Shown here: positions 25,148 through 33,780 of the stretch, in pieces
Layout of the letters: each line of letters begins with the position of its first letter
How positions within the stretch are numbered: position 1 is the stretch's first letter
Source of the DNA: Pseudomonas pudica
Lineage (GTDB): Bacteria > Pseudomonadota > Gammaproteobacteria > Pseudomonadales > Pseudomonadaceae
DNA: 64,000 nucleotides
Direction of reading: 5' to 3'
Assembly (NCBI RefSeq): GCF_015680405.1
Contig: NZ_JADLJS010000009.1
Location: 1 to 64,000 of the forward strand
The notes under the pieces: generated by a model
The model's database searches: none
Told to the model about the DNA's origin: nothing
What the model saw: only the letters and a program-made list of their open reading frames with translations
Translations under genes and position numbers: made by a program

Positions 25148-26494
25148 CTACAGGAACCAGCGGTATTCGCGGGCATCGATGTGGCGCATGAAGTCCAGTT
25201 GCTCCTGGTATTTGTTTTCGCAGTAGACCATCACGAATTCACTGCCCAGGCCCTCGTTCACCACCGGGTGGTGACGCATGGCGGCCAAGGCACTGAAGGC
25301 ATCCTTGGGGAACTCGATGCCGCTCTGGCGGTTGTCGTTCAGCGGGGCGATGGGCTCGACGCCACGTTCCAGGCCATGCTCCATCCCGGTCAGGATGGCC
25401 GCCAGCACCAGGTACGGGTTGGCGTCGGCACCGGCGAGGCGGTGTTCGATGCGCAGGTTGCGCGGGTCGGACTCGGGGATGCGAATACACGCATCGCGGT
25501 CTTCGAAACCCCAGCTGGCCTTGCTCGCCGCGTTGACCATGGCGCCGTAACGGCGGTAGGCATTGTGGTTGGGGGCGAAGATCGGCATGCAGTGCGGCAG
25601 CAGCTCCAGGCACCCTGCCACCGCATGGCGCAGCTTGCGCTGGTCATCGCCGGCCAGGATGTTGTTGCCGGCGTTGTCGTACAGGCTGACGTGCACATGC
25701 ATGCCGCTGCCCGGCGCGTCGAGGTACGGCTTGCTCATGAAGCTGGCTCGGTAGCCGTGCTTCATCGCGATACCGCGGGTGCTGCGGCAGAACAGCGCCG
25801 ACCAGTCCGCCGCGCTCATGGCATCGTCGCTGTGCGAGAAGTTGATCTCGAACTGGCCCGGGCCCAGCTCCGCGGTGATCACGTTCGCCGGCACGCCCTG
25901 CTCGTTGGCGCCATCGACCATCTCGTGCAGCACCGGTGCGAAGCGCGACAGCCGCTCGATGTGCATGTTCGGCTGGTCGTCGTGGTCGTCGGTCGCCTTG
26001 TCGCGAGGGTACTGTGGCAGCCCGTTGTCGAGCTTGCGGTCGAACAGGTAGAACTCCAGCTCGAAGGCTACCACCGGGCGAATGCCGCGCCTGGCCAGGC
26101 GCTGGATCACCCTGGCCAGCACTTCACGGGGCTCGAACTCGATGGGCTTGGCGGTGCCGTCAGAGGTGATGAGCATCTGCGCGATCGGTTCCTTTTCCCA
26201 GCGCACCGGCTTGAGGGTACCCGGCACCAGGCGGCGGGCGGCATCCGGGTCGCCATCGGCGAAGCAGTAGTCACCGATCGGGTAGAGGCCACCTTGGGTG
26301 CCGAGCAGCACGCAGTTCTGCGGCAACTTCAGTGGCGCGCCGGCTGCGACTTTTTCCAGCATGTCCATGGGGTAGCGCTTGCCGTAGAAGTGCCCGGGGA
26401 TATCCAGCGCAATCAGGTCGACATAGCGTATTTCTGGGTGCTGCGCTCGGAACGAGCGCACTTCAGTCAGCAGATCCGGAAAGACGACACTCAT
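25148..26494 (-). CDS. spuB: Gamma-glutamylpolyamine synthetase (glutamine synthetase family)
   Basis: The protein has 448 aa with glutamine-synthetase fold motifs: the beta-grasp start (IRYVDLIALDIPG), the catalytic core FELEFYLF, and ATP/metal elements (GPGQFEINF, SGMHVHVSL, RRYGAMVNAASKASWGFEDRDACIRIP). The usual GlnA adenylylation Tyr loop is not obvious. In PuuA/SpuI/SpuB-type enzymes ATP and glutamate are used to make gamma-glutamyl-putrescine or related adducts. It lies 27 bp downstream of the XRE regulator start-proximal gene and is followed by spuA and spuC. Confidence 0.85.
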   Translation of the reverse strand: MSVVFPDLLTEVRSFRAQHPEIRYVDLIALDIPGHFYGKRYPMDMLEKVAAGAPLKLPQNCVLLGTQGGLYPIGDYCFADGDPDAARRLVPGTLKPVRWEKEPIAQMLITSDGTAKPIEFEPREVLARVIQRLARRGIRPVVAFELEFYLFDRKLDNGLPQYPRDKATDDHDDQPNMHIERLSRFAPVLHEMVDGANEQGVPANVITAELGPGQFEINFSHSDDAMSAADWSALFCRSTRGIAMKHGYRASFMSKPYLDAPGSGMHVHVSLYDNAGNNILAGDDQRKLRHAVAGCLELLPHCMPIFAPNHNAYRRYGAMVNAASKASWGFEDRDACIRIPESDPRNLRIEHRLAGADANPYLVLAAILTGMEHGLERGVEPIAPLNDNRQSGIEFPKDAFSALAAMRHHPVVNEGLGSEFVMVYCENKYQEQLDFMRHIDAREYRWFL

Positions 26495-26521
26495 CTTCTT
26501 GTCCTTGTGAGGTGAACGAAT

Positions 26522-27076
26522 TCAGTTGAAGACCCAGAGCACGCGGGTGGCTTTTTCCGTCAGGTTGGCGTAACGGAACTGCGCGTGGGGGTGCAGCTGG
26601 AAGCAGTCATTGGCCTGCAGGGTCACGGCGTCACCGTGGTCCAGCCAGACCGTGAGCTCGCCTTCGAGCACGAAACAACCCTGCTCGGAACGGTCAGTCA
26701 GGTACAGCTCGCCACTGCTGGCGCCTGGTTCGAGATGGCTGTCGAGCATGGAGAACGCGCCGCCGATGGTGGGCGAAGCCAGCACATCGGTGATACCCGA
26801 CTCGAGGTACAGCGTGCGCCGCTCGTGGGGGCGCGTGACCCAACTGACGCTGCGTGGCTTGCTCAGGTTGTAGAAGTACGCGGTGGAAACGCCGAGCGCT
26901 TCGCTGATGGCGGTGAGGTCCGCCACGGTAGGGCGCGATACACCGCGCTCGACCTGAGACAGGAAGCCTACCGAGCGGTTGATGCGCTCGGCGAGTTCGC
27001 CCAGGGTCAGGTTCTTGAATTTGCGCAGGTCGTGAATAAGGATCGCGAGGGCTTCAACCTCTTCGTGCATCTTCAT
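26522..27076 (-). CDS. XRE-cupin transcriptional regulator (PuuR-like) 2
   Basis: The protein has 184 aa, with the same XRE HTH (SVGFLSQVERGVSRPTVADLTAISEALGVSTAYFYNL, by pieces) and C-terminal cupin as the regulator at 22061-22615. The two proteins align end to end with only scattered changes. It is first in the spu gene row, so it probably autoregulates and represses the operon from the palindromic region at 27090-27141. The start at 27076 (MKMHEE) matches the paralog. Confidence 0.88.
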   Translation of the reverse strand: MKMHEEVEALAILIHDLRKFKNLTLGELAERINRSVGFLSQVERGVSRPTVADLTAISEALGVSTAYFYNLSKPRSVSWVTRPHERRTLYLESGITDVLASPTIGGAFSMLDSHLEPGASSGELYLTDRSEQGCFVLEGELTVWLDHGDAVTLQANDCFQLHPHAQFRYANLTEKATRVLWVFN

Positions 27077-27089
27077 CGTTTGAGACTGC

Positions 27090-27141
27090 CGTGAAATTTT
27101 TAGAGTTATTTTTCATGAAAAATTACATGAAAAATTTCACG
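27090..27141. promoter_or_regulatory. Nested palindromes upstream of the spu regulator
   Basis: A 12-bp perfect inverted repeat (CGTGAAATTTTT at 27090-27101, AAAAATTTCACG at 27130-27141) encloses a 16-bp palindrome ATTTTTCATGAAAAAT (27108-27123). A second CATGAAAAAT follows as a direct repeat. This AT-rich operator-like array precedes the XRE-cupin/spu row and is a likely autoregulatory site. Confidence 0.6.
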
Positions 27142-27235
27142 AGTCAAGCCGAAGCTGAAAATGTGAAGCCGCGAATGGAGATGTGGGGGGCAACTAGCAG
27201 CGAAGAGGCGTAACGAGAAAAGTACCTTGAAGCCC

Positions 27236-27835
27236 TCAGGAAGCCAGGGCCTGCGAACGCGGCCGTACCGGCATTTCATAGCGGTGCGGTTGCTGCCAGG
27301 CCAGCTGTGCCTGGACATCGACCGCCGCATCCATCACTTTCTGCGCCCAGTTCTCATCCTTGGGGCACACCACCACCACGCGAAAACCGTGGTCGACGCC
27401 TTCCAGCCGCACGCCTTCGGAATCATCGACATGCAGGTCGATATCGAAGGCCGACGGCAACTTCGAGGGCGCATTCTCAAGCCCGTTCACGGCAAGGATA
27501 TGCTGGTGCCGGTCACTGTTGACCACGCCATCGACACGGATGCCGTAGAGCATCAGCCAACGGCGGATATAGGCCGGGGTGCGCCCCGACGAGGTGTAGA
27601 TCCAGATGCTGCAGCCCTGGCGGCGCAGGTCGCGGATCAGCGCACGCGTGCCACTGCGCAGGGGTTCACCCAACCAGCGGTGGACGAACGCCGGCAGCTT
27701 GCTGTCCTCGGCGGCGGCGTGGTCGGCCTGGCAGGCGAGCGTGTCGTCGATATCGAACGAAATGCGTACCTGCGGGCGATTGAACGCGCGCTCGAAGGCT
27801 TGCCGCCCGCGCTGGAACAGAGAAGGGCTTTGCAT
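27236..27835 (-). CDS. HAD-superfamily phosphatase-like protein
   Basis: The protein has 199 aa. HAD motif I is RISFDIDDTLAC (DxDxT, near residue 28), motif II is WIYTSSGRTP, and acidic motif IV lies in DIDLHVDDSEG. It should be a Mg-dependent phosphohydrolase; the substrate is unknown. ATG 27835 overlaps the stop of the Fic gene (ATGA) and has AGAGG upstream; a GTG nine bases earlier is an alternative. The coupling makes it a functional partner candidate of the Fic protein, for instance reversing a nucleotide or phosphate modification; that is inference. Confidence 0.8.
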   Translation of the reverse strand: MQSPSLFQRGRQAFERAFNRPQVRISFDIDDTLACQADHAAAEDSKLPAFVHRWLGEPLRSGTRALIRDLRRQGCSIWIYTSSGRTPAYIRRWLMLYGIRVDGVVNSDRHQHILAVNGLENAPSKLPSAFDIDLHVDDSEGVRLEGVDHGFRVVVVCPKDENWAQKVMDAAVDVQAQLAWQQPHRYEMPVRPRSQALAS

Positions 27836-28533
27836 CAGCGGCACCTCTCGTGCGCAGGCATGGATGTGCCGCCGAGGAAGAACTTGCCGGGCTCGGGCGC
27901 GTGCGCTTCAAGGAAAGCTGCATACTTTTTCTTGATCTTGGGTAGTTCGTACAAAGCCTTGACACCATGCTTGGCGGAGTTGCGTATGACCGAGGACGGG
28001 TTGAAGTAACCCTCGGCGTTGTCCAGCGACAGCACGAATGGCGGTAGCCCCGCGCGCATCAGCAAGTAGCTGACAATGAGCGACCCGGTGCGGTTGTTGC
28101 CTTCGATGAACAGCTGCGGCTTGCTCAGAATTCGAACGTAGACACCCGCCGCGCGCTTCCAGATCGAGTCGCTGCCATACGAGCAATACCAGTTGTAGAG
28201 GTCCTTGATGCCGCCCTCCACATTATTGAAAAAGTGCGCCTCGGTCGCCGCCAGGTGCGGGGCGAACTCCAGCCGGCGTGCCGGGTCGCTGCCGCACAGC
28301 ACGGTGGCATTGATCTCCAGCATCAGGTTCAGTTGCTGAAGGTCGAAAAGGTCGACACCCCGGGCGACATAGTCGTCAATCAGGGCATAGCCTTCAACCA
28401 CATTCAGCAGCACCTCGTCGGTGAATGGATCCCGCGGTTCGGTGAAATGCTGGCTGAGTTCGGCGAAGCGGGCCTGCACCTCACGCAGTGCGCGCTCTAC
28501 CGCTGGCAGATCAAGACGACGCGTCGCTGGCAT
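27835..28533 (-). CDS. Fic/DOC-family protein with Gln in place of catalytic His
   Basis: The protein has 232 aa. The Fic core motif is recognisable at 140-148 as QLFIEGNNR followed by TGSLIVSYLL. It aligns with HxFx(D/E)GN(G/K)R, but the catalytic His is Gln140. Glu144, Gly145, Asn146 and Arg148 of the anion hole are kept. Active Fic enzymes transfer AMP or other groups from nucleotides to protein side chains. Loss of His predicts altered or absent transferase activity. I see no clear inhibitory S/TxxxE(G/N) helix. The start at MPATRR (28533) follows AGGGA. It lies between the pstB hairpin and the overlapping HAD gene. Confidence 0.78.
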   Translation of the reverse strand: MPATRRLDLPAVERALREVQARFAELSQHFTEPRDPFTDEVLLNVVEGYALIDDYVARGVDLFDLQQLNLMLEINATVLCGSDPARRLEFAPHLAATEAHFFNNVEGGIKDLYNWYCSYGSDSIWKRAAGVYVRILSKPQLFIEGNNRTGSLIVSYLLMRAGLPPFVLSLDNAEGYFNPSSVIRNSAKHGVKALYELPKIKKKYAAFLEAHAPEPGKFFLGGTSMPAHERCR

Positions 28534-28569
28534 TGGAAATCCCTGGTAACACTTGAAGGAAGGTAACGC

Positions 28570-28608
28570 GGCCGGGTGTTGCAGCCTCCCTGACTGCAAC
28601 ACCCGGCC
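28570..28608. terminator. 15-bp perfect hairpin between pstB and fic
   Basis: The arms GGCCGGGTGTTGCAG (28570-28584) and CTGCAACACCCGGCC (28594-28608) form a 15-bp stem with a 9-nt loop. It lies directly past pstB on the minus strand. Without a T-tract it could be a partial terminator or an mRNA-stabilising structure setting lower fic/HAD expression. Confidence 0.6.
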
Positions 28609-28626
28609 ACCTTGGCAGGTACGGCC

Positions 28627-29445
28627 TCAGCTGAACTTGCCGCTGATGTAGTCGGCGGTCAGCTGCTCACGCGGGTTCTGGAAAATCTGCGTGGTCGGGC
28701 CCATTTCGACCAGGTAACCGGTACGGGTGCCTTTGGAGATGTCGACCGAGAAGAACGCGGTGGTGTCGGCCACACGAATCGCCTGCTGCATGTTGTGGGT
28801 CACCAGGGCAATGGTGTAGTCCTTTTTCAACTCGACCATCAGCTCCTCCACCCGGCGGGTGGCAATCGGGTCGAGTGCCGAGCAGGGTTCGTCCAGCAAC
28901 AACACTTCCGGCTCGGTGGCGATGGCGCGGGCGATGCACAGACGCTGTTGCTGGCCGCCGGACAGGGCCAGGCCGCTGACCTTGAGCTTGTCCTTCACCT
29001 CGTCCCACAGCGCGGCGCCCTGCAGCGCGTGCTTGACGCGGTCGCCGATGTCGCCCTTGTAGCGGTTCAGGCGCAGGCCGAAGGCGACGTTGTCGAAGAT
29101 GCTCATGGAGAACGGGTTGGGCTGCTGGAACACCATGCCGATGTAGCGGCGCACCACCACAGGGTCGACGCCCTTGCCGTAGACATCCTGGCCCAGGAAG
29201 TGCACATGGCCTTCGAAGCGGAAGCCCTTCACCAGGTCGTTCATGCGGTTGAGGCTACGCAGCACGGTGCTCTTGCCGCAGCCGGACGGCCCGATGAAAC
29301 CGGTGATCTCGTTCTTGCGGATCGGCACATGGCTGTCGCGAACGGCCATGAAATTGCCGTAGAAGATCTTGTCCAGCTTGCAGTCCATGACGATGGGGGC
29401 TTCGCTGACCACGGGAGCGGCTTTTGGCGCAGTGGATACGTTCAA
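28627..29445 (-). CDS. pstB: Phosphate ABC transporter ATP-binding protein PstB
   Basis: The protein has 272 aa. It has Walker [10 protein letters not shown], the PstB-specific [15 protein letters not shown], signature [14 protein letters not shown], Walker [13 protein letters not shown] and H-loop VTHNMQQA. It energises high-affinity phosphate uptake with PstC, PstA and PstS. The frame opens with TTG at 29445 after GGGAG; a later ATG (MDCKLDK) would drop 19 residues, so the exact start is uncertain. It is the last pst gene here; no phoU follows. Confidence 0.95.
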   Translation of the reverse strand: MNVSTAPKAAPVVSEAPIVMDCKLDKIFYGNFMAVRDSHVPIRKNEITGFIGPSGCGKSTVLRSLNRMNDLVKGFRFEGHVHFLGQDVYGKGVDPVVVRRYIGMVFQQPNPFSMSIFDNVAFGLRLNRYKGDIGDRVKHALQGAALWDEVKDKLKVSGLALSGGQQQRLCIARAIATEPEVLLLDEPCSALDPIATRRVEELMVELKKDYTIALVTHNMQQAIRVADTTAFFSVDISKGTRTGYLVEMGPTTQIFQNPREQLTADYISGKFS

Positions 29446-29463
29446 GGTCGGATGCTCCCTTTC

Positions 29464-30360
29464 TCAATACTTGGGCTTGCCGAATATTCGGCTCAGAATG
29501 TTGATTACCAGCACGATCATCACCAGTACCAGCGAGGCCGCCCAGGCGAGCTCGAGCTGGTTGTCGAATGGCATGCCGGAGAAGTTGTAGATCAGTACGG
29601 CCAGTGAAGCCGTCGGGTTCATGACCGCCAGGTCGCCGTCATGCAGGATCCAGTAGTTGCTGAACAGCGCGGTGAACAGCAGCGGCGCGGTCTCGCCGGC
29701 GGCACGGGCCACGGCCAGCATGACACCGGTGAGGATGGCCGGCAGGCCGGTGGGCAGAACGATTTTCCAGATTACCTGGGCACGGGTGCAGCCCATGCCG
29801 TAGGCGGCATCCTTCATGATCTTGGGCACCATCTTCATCGACTCTTCAGCGGTCAGCACGACGATGGGCAGCATCAGCACCGCCAGGGCCACACCACCTG
29901 CCGGCGCGGAGTAGGTGCCGGTGGTCATCACCACCAGGGCGTAGGCGAACACGCCGGCCAGGATCGACGGCAGGCCGGTTAGCATCTTGGCGGCGAAGCG
30001 CGCGGCGTTGGCCAGCTTGCTGTCCGGGCCGAGTTCGGCCAGGAACACCGCGGCAAGGATACCGACCGGCACGGCGATGGCGGCAGCGATGCCGACCATG
30101 ACGAAAGTACCGGCCATGGCGTTGCCAAAGCCCCCGCCCATCTCGAAGCCGGTGGGTGGCAGCTCGGTGAACACCTCCAGGTTGAGGCGTGCGCCGCCGC
30201 GAGTGATCAGCATGTACAGCACGGAAATCAGCGGCACGCTGGCCACCAGTGCCGCGAACCATGCCAGCGTGGTCAACAACAGGCTGCGCAGGGAACGGCC
30301 TTCAAGCTTGCGCTGCAGGCTGGGCAACGCGTTTGCAGGGGTGGTGAGGTTGGTCATCAT
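29464..30360 (-). CDS. pstA: Phosphate ABC transporter permease PstA
   Basis: The protein has 298 aa with six hydrophobic segments and the permease EAA-type loop (AAYGMGCTRAQVIWKIVLPTGLPAI, by pieces). It is the inner-membrane channel half that pairs with PstC. The start overlaps the pstC stop in an ATGATGA stretch. A 19-bp gap separates it from pstB. Confidence 0.95.
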   Translation of the reverse strand: MMTNLTTPANALPSLQRKLEGRSLRSLLLTTLAWFAALVASVPLISVLYMLITRGGARLNLEVFTELPPTGFEMGGGFGNAMAGTFVMVGIAAAIAVPVGILAAVFLAELGPDSKLANAARFAAKMLTGLPSILAGVFAYALVVMTTGTYSAPAGGVALAVLMLPIVVLTAEESMKMVPKIMKDAAYGMGCTRAQVIWKIVLPTGLPAILTGVMLAVARAAGETAPLLFTALFSNYWILHDGDLAVMNPTASLAVLIYNFSGMPFDNQLELAWAASLVLVMIVLVINILSRIFGKPKY

Positions 30361-31322
30361 TTGTTACCCCGCTGGGCGTAGAGCATGATCATCGAGCCGA
30401 GCACGTTCACCAGCAGGGTGATGAACATCAGTACCAGTGCGGCGTACATCAGCACCTCGACCTCGTTCGGGCCGGCCTCCGGGAAGTTCAGGGCCAGCAA
30501 GGCCGCCAGCGTGTTGGCCGGGGCGAACAAGGACAGGGAAATGTTGTTGGCATTGCCCACCAGCATGGCCAGCGCCATGGTTTCACCCAGCGCACGGCCC
30601 AGGCCGAGCACCAGCGAACCGAAGATGCCGGTGGCTGCCGATGGCACCATTACCTTGAGGATGGCCTCCCAATGGGTGGCGCCCAGGCCGTAGGCGGCCT
30701 GCTTGGTCTTCATCGGCACGCTGGTCAGGGCGTCCTGCGAAACGGCGGCGATGGTCGGCAGGATCATGATCGCCAGCACCAGCGCGGCAGGCAGCAGCCC
30801 GGGGCCGCTCAGGGAAGTGCCGAAAAAGGGAATCCAGCCCAGCTCGCTGTTCAGCCAGGTGGTCAGCGGGCGAATGGCCGGGATGACCACATAGATCCCC
30901 CACAGGCCGTAGACGACGCTGGGGATGGCTGCGAGCAGTTCGACGATGGTGCGGAACACCGCCGCCAGCCTGGCCGGGAGGAAGTCCTGGGTCAGGAAGA
31001 TGGCCATGCTGACGCCGAAGAAACCGGCGATCAACAGGGCGATCAGGGCGCTGTAGAGCGTGCCCCAGATCGCTGGCAAAATTCCGTACTTGCCTTGGTT
31101 GACGTCCCAGACACTACCGAACAGCACGTCAAAGCCGTGCTTCTCGATGCCAGGCAGTGCCTTGCGGCCCACTTCGTAGACCAGCGCGAAGACCAGCGCC
31201 AGCACCAGCACCACACCGATGCGTGCAAGCGCACGGAAGGTGCGATCAACCAGGAAGTCTTTCGCAGACGGTGGCTGGCACGCGGAGTCGGGATTGGCCG
31301 GGATGGCGAAAGGAGTGTTCAT
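30357..31322 (-). CDS. pstC: Phosphate ABC transporter permease PstC
   Basis: The protein has 321 aa with six TM segments and the EAA loop (AAYGLGATHWEAILKVMVPSA). PstC-type landmarks are AAIPSVVYGLWGIYVVIP and LGRALGETMAL. The start at MNTPFA (31322) removes an unconserved upstream extension. It forms the translocation pore with PstA and lies 72 bp downstream of pstS. Confidence 0.95.
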   Translation of the reverse strand: MNTPFAIPANPDSACQPPSAKDFLVDRTFRALARIGVVLVLALVFALVYEVGRKALPGIEKHGFDVLFGSVWDVNQGKYGILPAIWGTLYSALIALLIAGFFGVSMAIFLTQDFLPARLAAVFRTIVELLAAIPSVVYGLWGIYVVIPAIRPLTTWLNSELGWIPFFGTSLSGPGLLPAALVLAIMILPTIAAVSQDALTSVPMKTKQAAYGLGATHWEAILKVMVPSAATGIFGSLVLGLGRALGETMALAMLVGNANNISLSLFAPANTLAALLALNFPEAGPNEVEVLMYAALVLMFITLLVNVLGSMIMLYAQRGNK

Positions 31323-31394
31323 TGGCAAGTTCCGGGACAGAGGGCAAACACACCCGGTATGGCCACCAGACCACACCGGGAGCGCCTGGGCGTG

Positions 31395-32426
31395 TTACTG
31401 GATGTTTGCGGACGCTTTGCGTACCTGATCGACAACCGACGGTGGCAGCGGGATGTAGCCCATCGAGTCGGCGATCTTCTGGCCTTCGGTCAGGCTGTAT
31501 TCGACCATTTCGCGCATGGCCTTGGCCTTGGCCGGGTTACCGTTGTCCTTGCGGAAGATCATCCAGGTGTAGGAGGTGATCGGGTAGGACTTGGCACCGT
31601 CCGGGTCAGGCAGCCAGGCCACCAGGTTTTCCGGCATCTTCACCGCCGCCAGAGCCTCGGCACCGCTCTCGGCGTTCGGCACGACGTATTGGCCGGCCTT
31701 GTTCTGCAGCTGGGCGAAGTCGACCTTGGCCAGCTTGGCGAAGCCGTATTCGATGTAGCCGATGGCACCTGGGGTCTGGCGGACGGTGGCGGTTACACCG
31801 TCGTTTTTCGGCGACTTGATGAACTTGTCGCTGGCCGGCCAGTTGACGGTATTGCCTTCACCCAGCGCTTGCTTGAAGTCAGCGTTGATGGCCGACAGGT
31901 GCTTGGTGAATACCGCAGTGGTACCGCTGGAGTCGGCACGCACGACCACGGTGATCGGGGTAGCTGGCAGTTTCAGCTCAGGGTTGGCCGCGACGATCTG
32001 CGGGTCGTTCCACTGGGTGATCTTGCCGAGGAAGATGTTGGAGTACACATCGCGTGGCAGCTTCAACCCTTTAGGGTTGCCTGGCAGGTTGTAAGCCAGG
32101 ACGATTTCACCGGCGGTCATCGGCAGCAACTGCACGCCCTCGCCGACCTTGGCGATTTCTTCGGCTTTCATGGCCGAGTCGCTGGCGGCGAAGTCGACGG
32201 TCTTGTTCAGAAAGTCCTGGACACCCGCCCCGCTCCCCTTGGACTGGTAGTCAACGGTGACACCGTCGGTTTCCTTGCTGAAGGCCTTGAACCAGGTCAG
32301 GTAGATCGGTGCCGGGAAGCTGGCGCCGGAACCGGTCAGGCGGACGTTCTCTGCGGCGAAGGATGCCGAGGTGGCGCAAACAGAAACGGCAACGGCGAGT
32401 GCAGCAGACTTCATCAGGCGTATCAT
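31395..32426 (-). CDS. pstS: Periplasmic phosphate-binding protein PstS
   Basis: The protein has 343 aa with a signal peptide at 1-24 (ending ASFAAE) and the phosphate-binding signatures RLTGSGASFPAPIY and YQSKGSGAGVQDF, then DSSGTTAVF. It captures phosphate for the PstCAB transporter. The start at MIRLMKS (32426) has GGAG 9 nt upstream. A Pho-box-like 19-mer lies 45 bp before the start, supporting PhoB control. P. putida strains have more than one pst set; this is the one without phoU beside it. Confidence 0.95.
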   Translation of the reverse strand: MIRLMKSAALAVAVSVCATSASFAAENVRLTGSGASFPAPIYLTWFKAFSKETDGVTVDYQSKGSGAGVQDFLNKTVDFAASDSAMKAEEIAKVGEGVQLLPMTAGEIVLAYNLPGNPKGLKLPRDVYSNIFLGKITQWNDPQIVAANPELKLPATPITVVVRADSSGTTAVFTKHLSAINADFKQALGEGNTVNWPASDKFIKSPKNDGVTATVRQTPGAIGYIEYGFAKLAKVDFAQLQNKAGQYVVPNAESGAEALAAVKMPENLVAWLPDPDGAKSYPITSYTWMIFRKDNGNPAKAKAMREMVEYSLTEGQKIADSMGYIPLPPSVVDQVRKASANIQ

Positions 32427-32470
32427 CGAAAAGTGCTCCGTGTGATGGCCGGCACACTTTGCAGCAGCAA

Positions 32471-32489
32471 TGTTACAGCTTTGTGACCA
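32471..32489 (-). promoter_or_regulatory. Pho box upstream of pstS
   Basis: The minus-strand 19-mer TGGTCACAAAGCTGTAACA matches the consensus CTGTCATAAAGCTGTCATA at 14 of 19 positions, with two 11-bp direct repeats. It lies 45 bp before the pstS start, suitable for PhoB activation. Confidence 0.7.
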
Positions 32490-32715
32490 ATGAATGGCAG
32501 GCCCCACGGTAGAGCCGTCTGGCGGCGCCATCACGGCAACATCAGTGACCATAGCCCTGGACGGGTTCCTGTCTCGACCCTAAGGCCTCGATGTGTCGGT
32601 TGAATGACTGTTTGCAGTGGGCAACCGGTTTCCGGGCACCGCTGGTCGGATACCGGGCACTTGGGCGTCGCTGCGGCATTCAACCGCTCATGCAAACCAG
32701 ACGGGAGCGAATGCC

Positions 32716-33093
32716 ATGCCACGCGGCGACAAGGACAAATACACCGACAAGCAGAAGCGCAAAGCCGAACATATCGAGGAAAGCTACGAGCACAAAGGCG
32801 TACCGAAAGACCAGGCTGAAGCGCGCGCCTGGGCCACCGTAAACAAACAGTCCGGGGGTGGTGAGAAGAAAGGCGGCTCGGGCAAGGCCACCTCTTCCAG
32901 CGAGAAGAAGACTGCCCGCTCGGACTCGGCCAAACGGGCGGCGAAGTCACGTCAAGGTCATTCCCGTACATCGGACAGTTCCCTGGAAACCCAGAGCAAG
33001 CAAAGCCTGATGAAGGAAGCGCGCAGCAAAGACATCAAGGGGCGCTCCACCATGACCAAGGCACAATTGGTGGAAGCGCTCAAGCACGCATGA
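32716..33093 (+). CDS. Small basic stress-type protein with Rho-N/SAP-like C-terminus
   Basis: This 125-aa, very hydrophilic, Lys/Ser-rich protein opens PRGDKDKYTDKQKRKAEHIE and contains a KGVPKDQAEARAWATVNK segment. These are typical of a conserved Pseudomonas family sometimes labelled plasmid stabilisation protein. A low-complexity linker follows, then SLMKEARSKDIKGRSTMTK..LVEALKHA, which looks like a Rho N-terminal/SAP-type helix pair that could bind nucleic acid. ATG 32716 follows GGGAGCGA. No enzymatic function is evident. Confidence 0.8.
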   Translation: MPRGDKDKYTDKQKRKAEHIEESYEHKGVPKDQAEARAWATVNKQSGGGEKKGGSGKATSSSEKKTARSDSAKRAAKSRQGHSRTSDSSLETQSKQSLMKEARSKDIKGRSTMTKAQLVEALKHA

Positions 33094-33143
33094 CGCAAGC
33101 CTTTGGCCACCCGCGCAATAGCGCCGCCTGGGCCAGGCGCGAT

Positions 33144-33232
33144 CTTGTGGGAGCGGGCGTGCCCGCGAGAATGCAACGCGGTGCATGGCACCGGCTACGC
33201 CGGTGTTCGCGGGTGAACCCGCTCCCACAGGG
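33144..33232. repeat. REP-type inverted repeat pair
   Basis: CTTGTGGGAGCGGGCGTGCCCGCG pairs imperfectly with GCGGGTGAACCCGCTCCCAC, with a CACCGGC..GCCGGTG hairpin inside. It lies between converging genes. Confidence 0.8.
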
Positions 33233-33304
33233 ACCGAGCACGCCTGAAAAAATCGACTCATGCAGACATGTAGATGCCACTACGAGCCCGGCAGCGGTAC
33301 TGCC

Positions 33305-33742
33305 TCAGAGGGCAAAAAAACTCACTACCCTTGCTGTGACAACCACGCAAAAACCCAGCAAGCAGATCACCCCGATGCCATAAAGCACGGTACGCAACGG
33401 CTGCACCCTCGCCAGGTAGGCCCACGTATACAAGAGCTTGGCCGCAGTGAACACGATGCTCAACCAGACGTTGGGCCCCGCCGCTGTCTCGAGGTCAATG
33501 GCGAGCCCGCAGAGCGCGAAGAATACCGGGATATTTTCCATGTCGTTAGCCCACACCCTGGCGGCCTGGGGGACCATTTGGCCAATGCAGAGGAGAATGC
33601 TGGTGGCGAGTGGTGAGCTCGAGATCGGTGCCCCACTCCATTGATGCAAATCAAGCCGCCGGCCCCGGTTCGCGCGACGATGGCTGTCAGCAAGGAACGA
33701 ATCGACAACCGCCATGCGCATCGTGCTCAAGGTCATCGCCAT
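33305..33742 (-). pseudogene. MAPEG-family fragment (MGST1-like), 5' end degraded
   Basis: The open frame encodes 145 aa. Its last ~95 residues are clearly MAPEG-like: ARVWANDMENIPVFFAL followed by three hydrophobic helices (LSIVFTAAKLLYTWAYL, TVLYGIGVICLLGFCVVV). The expected first TM helix and the long cytosolic loop before the RxxxNDxEN motif are missing, replaced by a Arg/Ser-rich stretch without homology. I read this as a truncated remnant rather than a working membrane glutathione-transferase-like protein. The true start, if any, is unclear. Confidence 0.55.
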
Positions 33743-33780
33743 CGATCACCGCGCGCGGCTTTGGACAAGGAGCCCCCCAC

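Noticed and set aside
30672..32486. A 604-codon plus-strand frame opposite pstC and pstS
   Set aside because: It lies wholly opposite strongly recognised pst genes; its translation has no family features and reflects codon-bias on the real strand.
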